Positions 8,950 to 16,827 of a stretch of 64,000 nucleotides of DNA are shown here, one piece after another. Under the pieces are notes generated by a model. It did no database searches and was not told where the DNA came from. It saw only the letters and a program-made list of their open reading frames with translations. The stretch spans positions 124,001-188,000 of the forward strand of contig JABHEG010000042.1 in NCBI GenBank assembly GCA_018676675.1, read 5' to 3'. The DNA is from Lentisphaerota bacterium (GTDB lineage: Bacteria > Verrucomicrobiota > Lentisphaeria > Oligosphaerales > JABHEG01). Both the position numbers and the translations under genes were made by a program. How positions within the stretch are numbered: position 1 is the stretch's first letter; each line of letters opens with the position of its first letter.

Positions 8950-9180
8950 ATGGACAATGGCAGACAGACGGTTGGCCTGACCCGGCGGGAGGCGTTGCGT
9001 AGTGCATTGCGCGGAGTGACGGCGCTTGGCTTGGTGGGGCTTGGCGTCTGGCTGCGCCGTGGCCGGCGGGAGGCCAACCAAGCCGGTTGCTCCGACCGTG
9101 GGCTGTGCTCCAACTGTCGACTTTACCGTGAAGGCTGCACAAGAGCCGGTAAGGGGAACGGAGGACCGGCGAGTGGCTGA
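8950..9180 (+). CDS. Small Tat-type membrane protein with a four-cysteine motif
   Basis: This 76-residue protein has an N-terminal TRREAL motif followed by a hydrophobic stretch (about residues 22-36) that resembles an uncleaved twin-arginine signal-anchor. It then has a short tail with four cysteines, C47-x5-C53-x2-C56-x6-C63. The tail could hold one Fe-S cluster or another metal. Its downstream neighbour, a Tat-type ferredoxin, overlaps its stop codon by 8 bases, which supports real translation. A GAGG lies 11 bases before ATG 8950; an in-frame ATG at 8938 is an alternative. I do not recognise the family. Its position between a propeller and two Fe-S proteins suggests an electron-carrier or assembly role (inference). 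Confidence 0.6.
   Translation: MDNGRQTVGLTRREALRSALRGVTALGLVGLGVWLRRGRREANQAGCSDRGLCSNCRLYREGCTRAGKGNGGPASG
9160..9165 (+). promoter_or_regulatory. Shine-Dalgarno site fixing the GTG start of the ferredoxin
   Basis: GGAGGA lies 7 bases before GTG 9173 and inside the previous gene. It decides the start of the Tat ferredoxin in favour of GTG 9173 over the unsupported ATG at 9203, and keeps the twin-arginine motif within the first 15 residues. Confidence 0.7.
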
Positions 9181-9751
9181 TCAACAGGCAAAAGACTCGT
9201 CCATGCCGCGTCGTGAAGTCCTCAAGCACTCACTGCGTGGTGCCCTGGTTCTGGGAGTAGGCGGCGTCGCGGGCGCTCTGAGCGGTCCACGTCGCCGGGA
9301 AGGAGCTGTCTGGCAGCTGGATCCCGCACGTTGCACCCAGTGTGGGCGATGCGAGACGCACTGTGTCCTGAAACCCTCCGCGGTCAAGTGTTTCCACACC
9401 TATGCGATGTGCGGGTACTGCAAGCTCTGTTTCGGTTACTTTCGGCCAGCTGCCAATGCTCTTAACGCGGGCGCGGAGAACCAGCTGTGTCCGACCGGGG
9501 CGATCCGCCGTCGGTATGTCGAAGATCCGTACCACGAATACACTGTCGAGGAGGATCTGTGCACGGGGTGCGCCATCTGTGTGAAGGGATGCAACACGTT
9601 TGGCAACGGTTCGCTGTTCCTGCAAGTTGACCACTCCCTCTGCGTGGGCTGCAATGAGTGTGCGATCGCCAAAGCGTGTCCGGCTGAGGCCTTTCGGCGC
9701 GTCCCTCTGGAGACCCCATATCTGCTCAAAGGCAGGGAGGGGGAGGCATGA
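9173..9751 (+). CDS. Tat-type poly-[4Fe-4S] ferredoxin (NapG-like)
   Basis: The 192-residue protein carries a twin-arginine motif (PRREVLKHS, residues 12-20) and a hydrophobic segment (about 22-37), then 17 cysteines arranged as several [4Fe-4S] sites. These are CTQCGRCETHC (54-64), CGYCKLC (80-86), LCPTGA (106), CTGCAICVKGC (130-140) and CVGCNECAIAKAC (157-169). This is the NapG/ferredoxin pattern, with room for about four clusters, and the protein should be periplasmic. GTG 9173 is chosen from the well-placed GGAGGA. It overlaps the small protein gene upstream by 8 bases and the NapH-like gene downstream by 4 bases (ATGA), so all three are translationally coupled. It probably accepts electrons from, or delivers them to, the NapH-like membrane protein. 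Confidence 0.85.
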   Translation: MADQQAKDSSMPRREVLKHSLRGALVLGVGGVAGALSGPRRREGAVWQLDPARCTQCGRCETHCVLKPSAVKCFHTYAMCGYCKLCFGYFRPAANALNAGAENQLCPTGAIRRRYVEDPYHEYTVEEDLCTGCAICVKGCNTFGNGSLFLQVDHSLCVGCNECAIAKACPAEAFRRVPLETPYLLKGREGEA

Positions 9752-11121
9752 CCCGAGGCACGGGTGGCAAACGTCTTTTGGGCTTTGCGGACAGGTTTGA
9801 GCGTCTACGGATCCTGTCTGCCAGCCTGATTTTCTCCAAGTGTGTTCTGGCCGGGGGACGCTTTCCCAAGCCGGACTTCGATACGCAGTACGTCGCTCCG
9901 GTCGTTCCTCCGCCGTTGCCTGCTTCCGGTTTGCATGGAGATGGTGTCGCTCTGCTCGTACTGGGGGTGAGTCTCGTTCTGACCAGTTACTTCGCTCTTT
10001 ATCGGCGTTCCCGCCGAGGCGTGGTAGCCGTCGGCGTGTTCTCGGTGGCGTTCTTCGGGTTCATTCGGGAGGGGTGTATCTGTCCGGTGGGAGCGGTGCA
10101 GAACATTGCTGCAGGTGTGTTCTTGCCGGGAACCGTATTGCCTTGGACGATCGTCGCCTTCTTTGTGCTTCCGCTTCTGTTTGCCCTCTTTGTGGGACGT
10201 GTTTTCTGCGCCGGAGTTTGTCCGTTGGGGGCTGTTCAGGAGTTGCTTGTCCTGCGGCCTGTTCAGTTGCCACGATGGTTGCAGAGCGGGTTAAGCGTGA
10301 TCCCACTCACGTTGCTGGCGTGCGCTGTCTGGTTCGCCGGGACAGGAACGGCATTGCCCGTCTGTCGACTGGATCCCTTCGTTGCATTTTTCCGGTTGAG
10401 TGGGGCCATGTCGGCTCTCCTTTACGGGGCAGCTTTCCTGGTCTTTGGGGCATTTGTCGCGCGTCCCTACTGCCGGTTCCTCTGTCCCTATGGGGTGCTC
10501 CTGGATTGGTGCTCCCGGCTCTCATGGCGACATCTGTCAATTACCCCTGACGAGTGCGTTTCCTGTCGTTTGTGCGAGGGAGCTTGTCCCTATGGTGCCA
10601 TCCTGGGGACGACTGAGGCGGATGTTGGGGAACCGCGTATTCGTGGGGTACGGCGGCTGAGGACCATGCTTCTCCTGTGCCCTCTGCTTGTTGTCGTTGG
10701 CGCATGCGCCGGGCGAGTATTCGCCCCTGTTGCGGCTCGGATGCATCCGACGATTCAGCAAGCTCGTGAGGTGTCAGTATCTGGAGCGGACGAGAACGTT
10801 CCCCTTCGGGCCGCGGCATTCCAGGCGCAGGGCGGGGTGGCAGATGAATTGCGTGTGCGCGCTCAGACGACCGTTGGGCGCGTGCGAGCCGGCGGGCTAT
10901 GGGCCGGAGCCTTCATCGGTTTGATGGTTGGCCTGAAGTTGGTTGGCCAATCGTTGCGTCGGCGCCGTGAGATTTACGAGCCCGATCGGGGGACGTGCGT
11001 GAGCTGCGGGAGGTGTTTTGCCTCCTGTCCCCGGGAGCGGCTACGCTGGGGCGCCAAGGAGGACCAGGAGGATGGAGAGGGTCACTGCGCTGAGCAAGGT
11101 GCTCACGAAGACCCCTCGTGA
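9748..11121 (+). CDS. NapH/NosR-like membrane 4Fe-4S protein
   Basis: The 457-residue protein has several membrane helices and the paired CxxxCP-type motifs of the NapH/NosR/CcoG family: GCICPVGAVQN (about 110), CAGVCPLGAVQE (about 154) and YCRFLCPYGVLLDW (about 242). It also has one ferredoxin-like site CVSCRLCEGACP (270-281) and a further C-terminal site CVSCGRCFASCP (417-428) after an extra membrane helix (about 382-400). NapH-type proteins pass electrons between the quinol pool and periplasmic Fe-S proteins. The start overlaps the ferredoxin by 4 bases. The last 27 codons, beyond the final cluster, run antisense into the end of the AEC permease gene (81-base overlap). That tail is polar and probably not functionally essential. 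No catalytic reductase gene is adjacent, so the terminal reaction is unknown. Confidence 0.85.
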   Translation: MTRGTGGKRLLGFADRFERLRILSASLIFSKCVLAGGRFPKPDFDTQYVAPVVPPPLPASGLHGDGVALLVLGVSLVLTSYFALYRRSRRGVVAVGVFSVAFFGFIREGCICPVGAVQNIAAGVFLPGTVLPWTIVAFFVLPLLFALFVGRVFCAGVCPLGAVQELLVLRPVQLPRWLQSGLSVIPLTLLACAVWFAGTGTALPVCRLDPFVAFFRLSGAMSALLYGAAFLVFGAFVARPYCRFLCPYGVLLDWCSRLSWRHLSITPDECVSCRLCEGACPYGAILGTTEADVGEPRIRGVRRLRTMLLLCPLLVVVGACAGRVFAPVAARMHPTIQQAREVSVSGADENVPLRAAAFQAQGGVADELRVRAQTTVGRVRAGGLWAGAFIGLMVGLKLVGQSLRRRREIYEPDRGTCVSCGRCFASCPRERLRWGAKEDQEDGEGHCAEQGAHEDPS

Positions 11122-11958
11122 GGCCAGATCCTCATTTTGGCCGTACTGCACGGACAGGATGTAAACGTTGACTGCCATCGGCAGCCCGGCGGCGGCGATG
11201 AGAACAGCACCGACGGCTGGTGATACCGGGAGGAGTTTCACCAAGCCGAACGCGATGCATGGGGAGATGGCCAGCCGCATCGTGGTCAGCAGCGCAAGTG
11301 AAGACGCTTGACTTCCCCCCTTGTTGCGGTTGAGTTGGACCCCAAGGGTGAGCAGCGCGATGGGGATCAGGCCACCTGCAAGGTAGCGCATTGCGGTGTC
11401 TGCCTGGACGGGGAGCCGAAGCCCGAGTCCACGCAGGCTGAAGGCGGCCACAATGGCCAGAATGACCGGGTTTCGGGCCAGGGCCCACAGCAGACTGAGA
11501 CCCGAGCGTTTGCGGGACTCAAACAGGGGGATTCCAGCCAGAAACGTGAGGAAATTCTGGACGGTCATCACCACAGCCATCACACTTGCGCCAGCCGGTC
11601 CGAACGCAAACGTCGCCAACGGGATCCCAAAGTTCCCCGCGTTGTAGAATGCACTTCCCATGATGAAGACGGGGGCGGACTCCTTGGTCATACCACGCCG
11701 AAACGCAAACCAGCCGATCGCGAACAGTATGCCGGCGTGGAGCACGGTGAAGAGACCGATTAGGCCCAGATCCCGGAGCGACAGTGGGGAATCCACGGTC
11801 TTGACGAACACCAGGGCAGGGACAAAGACGTAGAAGTTGAGCCGCGAAAGCGTCGGCAGGTCGAGCTTTCCCGTCCGGTCGAGAGCCGCTCCGACCCCGA
11901 TGAGCAGGAACACGGGGAGGATGATGTCGCTGAGGATGTGGAGTGTCTGCTGAAGCAT
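11041..11958 (-). CDS. AEC-family (auxin efflux carrier-like) permease
   Basis: The 305-residue hydrophobic protein has about ten predicted membrane helices and the AEC fold features: an N-terminal LPVFLLIGVGAALDRTGKL, a mid-region with MGSAFYNAGNFGIPLATF, and a C-terminal AAGLPMAVNVYILSVQYGQ. Family members export or exchange organic anions such as malate or malonate, or auxin. It starts 30 bases downstream of the glycosidase-like gene and is likely the last gene of that operon, so it could move a breakdown product (inference). ATG 11958 has no clear Shine-Dalgarno site. The 3' end overlaps the convergent NapH-like gene by 81 bases, which includes conserved family sequence (STLLSAVTLSILLVLL), so this end is real. 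Confidence 0.88.
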   Translation of the reverse strand: MLQQTLHILSDIILPVFLLIGVGAALDRTGKLDLPTLSRLNFYVFVPALVFVKTVDSPLSLRDLGLIGLFTVLHAGILFAIGWFAFRRGMTKESAPVFIMGSAFYNAGNFGIPLATFAFGPAGASVMAVVMTVQNFLTFLAGIPLFESRKRSGLSLLWALARNPVILAIVAAFSLRGLGLRLPVQADTAMRYLAGGLIPIALLTLGVQLNRNKGGSQASSLALLTTMRLAISPCIAFGLVKLLPVSPAVGAVLIAAAGLPMAVNVYILSVQYGQNEDLASRGVFVSTLLSAVTLSILLVLLGAPA

Positions 11959-11988
11959 GTCGTCTTTCGAGGACGGGGGAGATCTCGT

Positions 11989-13053
11989 CTAGGCGCCGGC
12001 GGTAATCGTCTTGAGGCGCTCGAAGAAGGCACGCTTGATCGGTGTGTTGATTTCCCAATTGACCGGCACGGTCTGGAAACCACTAAGTGCGTCGAATTCA
12101 GTCTCGCGGGGGTGTTCTTTCCAGTCCATTCGGTCTTGATAGTCGCTACCGTAGCCCTGGCAGTAGAAGCCCCATGAACACCCCTCGGCCAGAGCAGCTT
12201 CGAGGTTCTCGACGAAGACGCTGTCCTCGTTAACCACAATCGGTCGTGGGCGCCGTTTGTAGGCATCCGTCTCCTTGACGCGCCTCAGCTTCTCCCGGAG
12301 TTGGTTCGGTTGGCAGCCGTTTCCGTGTGGAGTAGTAAAATCCTCAGCATCCAGCCACGCGTCTGTCGGGATCTGTTTCCCTCCTCCCGTGCTGACCGTG
12401 ACCGGCAGTGATCGACCGTCCAAGGTTGTGCCCCGGACAGTCTCGATGACTCGCGGGACGTTTCCCGGCTCGAGGATCGGGTACTTCCACCAGGGAGCGG
12501 CTTCGTTGGCACCATCTACCAGAACGTTCCGGAAGCCACTGCGGAGGAGCCAGTCCGTGACCCGTTCGGCGATGTCGTAGACGCGCTCGGGGGGATCAAG
12601 TCGTTTGGCCTGCCGGACATAGAAGTAATTGACGATCACCACCATTCCGGCCTGATCCGCCGCGTCAAGAACGCGTCGAAGGCGCTCGAAGTAAGCCGGC
12701 TTGAATGATCCGTTCTCCTCATACGCGGTGTTCAGGTAACGGCCGTAGACTTCGGGTGTGTATATGGACCCACCGCCCTGAAGCCCAACCGTCACGGCGA
12801 GGAGACCGTGCTTGCGGTAGAGCGGAAGCGCGGCACAAAATTCATCCGTATTCCGGTCCGGATCCCATCGCCCTGTGTCGGGGTATTTCCACAAAGCAGC
12901 GGTTTCGGGGCAGGCATCGTCAAAGATTGCCTGCACCATTCGGGAGTTAAAAAGGAGCCCCTCAATGCTGCGTCCTTTGTACGACAGGCCGTCGTAGGTT
13001 GGGCGGCCATTGACGATGAAGCCTGTCCCGTCTATGGCGATTTCGGTCGGCAT
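11989..13053 (-). CDS. TIM-barrel glycoside hydrolase-like protein
   Basis: This 354-residue cytosol-type protein (no signal peptide) opens with IAIDGTGFIVNGRPTY, the start typical of clan GH-A TIM-barrel hydrolases. It contains VDGANEAAPWW, with an Asn-Glu pair in the position of the acid/base, and later IVVNEDS, with a Glu that could be the nucleophile. I cannot assign a GH family. ATG 13053 is preceded by GGAAGAAG and is much better than an in-frame ATG at 13197 that lies within the upstream gene. It follows the beta-helix protein by 44 bases and precedes the AEC permease by 30 bases, so the three form one transcription unit. A carbohydrate substrate is likely; the exact bond is unknown. 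Confidence 0.65.
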   Translation of the reverse strand: MPTEIAIDGTGFIVNGRPTYDGLSYKGRSIEGLLFNSRMVQAIFDDACPETAALWKYPDTGRWDPDRNTDEFCAALPLYRKHGLLAVTVGLQGGGSIYTPEVYGRYLNTAYEENGSFKPAYFERLRRVLDAADQAGMVVIVNYFYVRQAKRLDPPERVYDIAERVTDWLLRSGFRNVLVDGANEAAPWWKYPILEPGNVPRVIETVRGTTLDGRSLPVTVSTGGGKQIPTDAWLDAEDFTTPHGNGCQPNQLREKLRRVKETDAYKRRPRPIVVNEDSVFVENLEAALAEGCSWGFYCQGYGSDYQDRMDWKEHPRETEFDALSGFQTVPVNWEINTPIKRAFFERLKTITAGA

Positions 13054-13097
13054 GCTCTTCTTCCGGGGTGCTGTCAGAGCGGGGCGGTCTGAGCAGG

Positions 13098-15530
13098 TCA
13101 GTTCGACGTCTGCCGCAGGCAGGCTCGTTGCCACTCGTAGATGGATGGCACACTCGTGGTTGGCCGCTTGGGGAGTTCCGGTGGCAATGGGAAGCACGGG
13201 TTGTTCTCATTGACTTCCGGTTTCACCGTTCCGGCTGCGAACGCTCCTCCACCCCCGTAGAGTCGGTTCCCGACCAGTTCGACCCCGAGGCAGTCGGGGG
13301 TCGCGAGCCGCACAGCTGGGGACTTGCCATCCTTCAATATGAATACGTTGTTTTGCATGACGTGGTCGAAGCTGGCCGTTTTGGCGAAGACGCCTACGCC
13401 CTTCTCAACGATGAATCGGTTGTGAAGAATGAGCCAATTTTCGTTCATTCCTCCCATCCACAGCCCAGCTCGTTCCGACTGAATGTCGCAGTTGTAGACC
13501 ACATTGCGCGGCCCGTTCGGGCCGTGGGCGGTGTCCTCGGGTGGAGAGGCCCACATGCCGAACCCATAGCTGCCATGCCCACGTTTGGACGTGACCACAC
13601 AGTTTTCCATCAGGTTTTCATTGGTCCAGCCTGCGTGCCACTGAGCATCACTGTTGTGGAAGACGCCATTGCGGATGACGCAGCCACTCGTGGCCCACTG
13701 GAAGAGCGGCGCGTGTCTGTAGTTGAACGTTTCTATGCCGTCCATCAGACAGTCGAACGAGTGTTGCCAGCCGGTGTAGGCCGTTCCGCCCCCGCCCTTG
13801 AACCACGCGTCGTCGAATACACAGTTGCGGACTTCGCACCATTTTCCTCTGGTGGCGTGAACGGGGAAGCGTCCGGTCATTCTGATGTGGACATTCCGGG
13901 CCCAGCAGTTCCAGCCATAGCGGAAGGTAGTCGTGTTGATCCAGAGATTCTCGGTCTGCTCTATCGAGAGATCCTCGACGCCGCATCGCTCAATCATCCC
14001 GAGCTTTTGCACGTAGCTACCATCGATGACGGGGAATTCCAGGCGGAGGGGCTGCTCAATGGTCAATCGGCTGTCCTCAATGTCCGTTATCGTGACGATG
14101 TACTCCCGGTAGCTTCCCCATTTACACTTGTTGCGGGTGAGATCTTTCCAGCGTTTGGTGGCAGGGGCGCGGATCAGAATTCGATCGTCGACGGCCAGCC
14201 CATCCGCGGTCTTGAGGGAGACAGACGTGCTCCCGCGCTTGCCGTCCTGTGACAGGAGGATCTGGGGGCCGACATAGCCCTTTCCCGCGAACATGATAGC
14301 AGAGGAAGAATCTGGTGGAGAGCCTGCTGTTGTGATTGTCGGATCGATCACCACAGGGATCTGGGTCTCACGCGTACCACCGTCGACGTAGTGGCCCACG
14401 GCACGCAGAAGCCCCGGCCCGGCGGGCGCCGTCTGCAGGGCAGCCTTTGGGCGACACGAGACGCTGAACGTGTTCCCTGAGTGTGTACTGCGGCGGTACG
14501 TGCGCAGAACAGCTTCACCAAGTGTGATGGTCAGTGTCTTCAGCCCTTTCGGCAGGGCATGGACTTCTATCCGCGTATTGGGGCCGATACCGGCTCCCGG
14601 TTCCGGAGCGTAGAACGCGATGTTGGATTCGGGCAATCCGTAGCGAAAGACGATGCGGGTCTTGTCAGGCCCTGCGCCACGAATCACCACACCGTCGTGC
14701 TTGACGGTCACCGGGCGATCCAGGTAGTAGACGCCGGCTCCCAGAACGACTGCGCCTCCTCCAGTCTCTCCTGCCTGCCTGCACGCCTGGTCAAGCGCAA
14801 CGGCGTCGTCCAGGTTGTCATCCGGGTGGCCTCCGACGGTGTCGAGACGGATGACTTCGGGGACGGCAGGGATGCCGCCCTGAATCCCGCACCGCGTCCA
14901 GTTGGGGTAGACGATTCCATCAGGGCCAACCACATCGGCAGCGGTCAGCCTATCGGTGTCGGCAGCCGTGAGCTTGTAGGTTCCTTTCCATGGGGGCTCC
15001 GGATTGATGGCGACGACCACCAATGCCAAATCATCGAGGAAGGCCTCGACCCGGGCCGCGTTGTAGCTGTGGAAGAGGAGTTCCACACCACGCGTGTCTT
15101 CAAGAATGTAAACGGTCCGGCTGAAATCGAGCCATTTGTTCTGGTTTCCCGAGAGGGCCGAAATGTGGGACTCGCCGGAGATGACGTCTCCTTGCGTGTC
15201 ATGTTGGCGCAGGTAGATGCCCAGCCCGCCGCCGCTGACGGGGAAGACCTTTCCCCTGATTTCGAGCACGACCGGCCCTTGAAGAAGGACTCGCCCCGAA
15301 CCGATCCAGGAGCCGCGTTTCTCGCTTGTATCGAGGATCCTGAGAGAGTGTGTGCCGGTTGCCGCTCTGGTTTCTGAGAGGGATGAGATCGCTTCAGGTT
15401 CGTTCAGGGTCCAGCCGGTCAGGCCTTCCTCGAAACTCGGGTTGGGAAGGGGAAGAACGCGTTCTTCTGCCGCAGCTGAGTTGATGGATGTAGCCACCAT
15501 CGGCAAGAGGAGGAAGCGGAGGTACTGCAT
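13098..15530 (-). CDS. Secreted right-handed beta-helix (pectate-lyase-like) protein
   Basis: The 810-residue protein has a Sec signal peptide (MQYLRFLLLPMVATSINSAA) and an N-terminal beta-sandwich of the carbohydrate-binding type (NPSFEEGLTGW to about residue 165). A long region rich in beta-helix turns follows: GGGAVVLGAGVYYLDRP, RGAGPDKTRIVF, then many N- and C-ending rungs such as VRNCVFDDAWFKG, IRNGVFHNSDAQ and MENCVVTSKRG. Such proteins include pectate lyases, polygalacturonases and other polysaccharide lyases or hydrolases; the catalytic residues cannot be fixed by eye. ATG 15530 has AGGAAGGA upstream and exposes the signal peptide; the in-frame upstream start at 15557 would bury it. 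It is the first gene of the unit with the glycosidase-like protein and AEC permease. Confidence 0.8.
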   Translation of the reverse strand: MQYLRFLLLPMVATSINSAAAEERVLPLPNPSFEEGLTGWTLNEPEAISSLSETRAATGTHSLRILDTSEKRGSWIGSGRVLLQGPVVLEIRGKVFPVSGGGLGIYLRQHDTQGDVISGESHISALSGNQNKWLDFSRTVYILEDTRGVELLFHSYNAARVEAFLDDLALVVVAINPEPPWKGTYKLTAADTDRLTAADVVGPDGIVYPNWTRCGIQGGIPAVPEVIRLDTVGGHPDDNLDDAVALDQACRQAGETGGGAVVLGAGVYYLDRPVTVKHDGVVIRGAGPDKTRIVFRYGLPESNIAFYAPEPGAGIGPNTRIEVHALPKGLKTLTITLGEAVLRTYRRSTHSGNTFSVSCRPKAALQTAPAGPGLLRAVGHYVDGGTRETQIPVVIDPTITTAGSPPDSSSAIMFAGKGYVGPQILLSQDGKRGSTSVSLKTADGLAVDDRILIRAPATKRWKDLTRNKCKWGSYREYIVTITDIEDSRLTIEQPLRLEFPVIDGSYVQKLGMIERCGVEDLSIEQTENLWINTTTFRYGWNCWARNVHIRMTGRFPVHATRGKWCEVRNCVFDDAWFKGGGGTAYTGWQHSFDCLMDGIETFNYRHAPLFQWATSGCVIRNGVFHNSDAQWHAGWTNENLMENCVVTSKRGHGSYGFGMWASPPEDTAHGPNGPRNVVYNCDIQSERAGLWMGGMNENWLILHNRFIVEKGVGVFAKTASFDHVMQNNVFILKDGKSPAVRLATPDCLGVELVGNRLYGGGGAFAAGTVKPEVNENNPCFPLPPELPKRPTTSVPSIYEWQRACLRQTSN

Positions 15531-15672
15531 CGTGGTTGAAGTCCTTCCTGATGTCAATGCTGCAGGGCTGACGCTGGGGCAGTCCCGTACCTTGAACGTG
15601 GGGTGTTTGGCGGGCAGCCGCGGAAAGGTACGGTCCTGTATTCACCGGAGTTGTGTCCGGGTGCGCAGACGG

Positions 15673-15687
15673 CGCCCGTGACGGGCG
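15673..15687 (-). terminator. Hairpin downstream of the first URO-D-like gene
   Basis: CGCCC, loop of five, GGGCG (15673-15687), lying 17 bases beyond the stop of the minus-strand URO-D-like gene. It has no T-tract. The remaining 15531-15672 shows no gene; it separates the URO-D pair from the beta-helix operon and could hold the latter's promoter. Confidence 0.35.
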
Positions 15688-15703
15688 TAGGCGTCTTTCT
15701 GCC

Positions 15704-16780
15704 TCAGGCGCCGTTGCCGTACTTGGTGCAGGCGTCGAAGAAGGCCACGATGTTGTCGATGGGAACTTCGGGCTCCAGAACGTGGGTCGGGGATAGCACG
15801 AGTCCCCCCGCTTGTCCGCATTTCTCGATGGTGGTCCGCACCGTCTTCTCAACGTCCGCAGTGGTGCCAAACGGCATCACGGTCTGCGTCCCGATTGTTC
15901 CGTCCAGGACGAGCTTATCCCCGAATCTCTCGTGGATCTCGACCGGGTCCATGCATTCCGGCTGAACCGGATTGAGCACAGTGACGCCGATCTCGATGAG
16001 GTCAGGGATGATGTCCATGATGTTTCCATCACTGTGGTACCAGACTTGGAGGTCCGGATTGTGGGCCCTACCCGCGGCGATGACGCGTGCAAGGCGGGGT
16101 TTGAGGATATGGCGCCACATATCGGGGGGGAACATGAGGGAACGTTGGTTGGCAACGTCATCTCCACAGTGGAGCATATCGACTCCGGCTTCGGCCGTTG
16201 CGCTCGCCTTGATGATATTGCGCAAGGTGAGGCGCTCCAGGAGGCATTCCGCCCAGGCCGGGCGATCCATCAGATCGATCAGAAATTCCTCGTATCCCCG
16301 GATTTGCCACGCCGTCTCATACGTATGCCCCACAGAACCGATTGGGAAATAGCCCTGGCTGTGGACCTTGTCGACCCGGGCCTTGAGGCTATCGGTTGGC
16401 CAGTCCACCATGTCATCCAGTGGGTAGTTCTCGATGTCCTGCAGGGAGGAGGCATGAATGAGGGGATGAACGAATCCGGTGAAATGATAGAATCCGGCGG
16501 GTTGGCGGCAGGTGCCGACATCACTGAACGTAGCGCCTTCGGCTATCTCGCGTCCCTCGTAGTATCTCGAGTAGTCGATCTTGGGGAGGTCTGCGGGACG
16601 TGGAATGGTGATGTGTGCGCCGGGGTCGGTGTCGAAGTATGCTGCGAGCTCCCCGCCGTTGGCGCAACCGGTGCGCTCCAGAACGCGTCTGAGCAGGTCG
16701 GGGGTGTATTTATCGTAGCGCGGGATTCGGCAACCTGGTTTGCGGGCGATCGTGTCGGTCCAGCTCCGGTAGCTGTTCAT
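15704..16780 (-). CDS. Uroporphyrinogen decarboxylase-superfamily protein (methyltransferase-like) 1
   Basis: The 358-residue protein shows the URO-D/MtaA fold signatures: GSVGHTYETAWQIRGYEEFL, MLHCGDDVANQRSLMFPP and YHSDGNIMDIIPDLIEIGV followed by LNPVQPE. It lacks the N-terminal RQAGRY box of true HemE, so it is not haem-pathway uroporphyrinogen decarboxylase. This subgroup is known for corrinoid-dependent methyl transfer or is uncharacterised, and is strongly expanded in Planctomycetes, Lentisphaerae and similar carbohydrate degraders. Two ATGs stand in tandem (16783 and 16780); GGAGG is five bases before 16780 and only two before 16783, so I prefer 16780. The upstream gene encodes a second member of the superfamily. 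No corrinoid protein is present in the window. Confidence 0.8.
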   Translation of the reverse strand: MNSYRSWTDTIARKPGCRIPRYDKYTPDLLRRVLERTGCANGGELAAYFDTDPGAHITIPRPADLPKIDYSRYYEGREIAEGATFSDVGTCRQPAGFYHFTGFVHPLIHASSLQDIENYPLDDMVDWPTDSLKARVDKVHSQGYFPIGSVGHTYETAWQIRGYEEFLIDLMDRPAWAECLLERLTLRNIIKASATAEAGVDMLHCGDDVANQRSLMFPPDMWRHILKPRLARVIAAGRAHNPDLQVWYHSDGNIMDIIPDLIEIGVTVLNPVQPECMDPVEIHERFGDKLVLDGTIGTQTVMPFGTTADVEKTVRTTIEKCGQAGGLVLSPTHVLEPEVPIDNIVAFFDACTKYGNGA

Positions 16781-16827
16781 CATTGCCTCCGTGTCCGTCC
16801 TGCTTGAAGGGGGGTGGGGTCATCCAC

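Noticed and set aside
13068-14252. 394-codon plus-strand ORF over the beta-helix gene
   Set aside because: Antisense to a signal-peptide beta-helix protein with clear rungs; no domain in the plus-strand frame.
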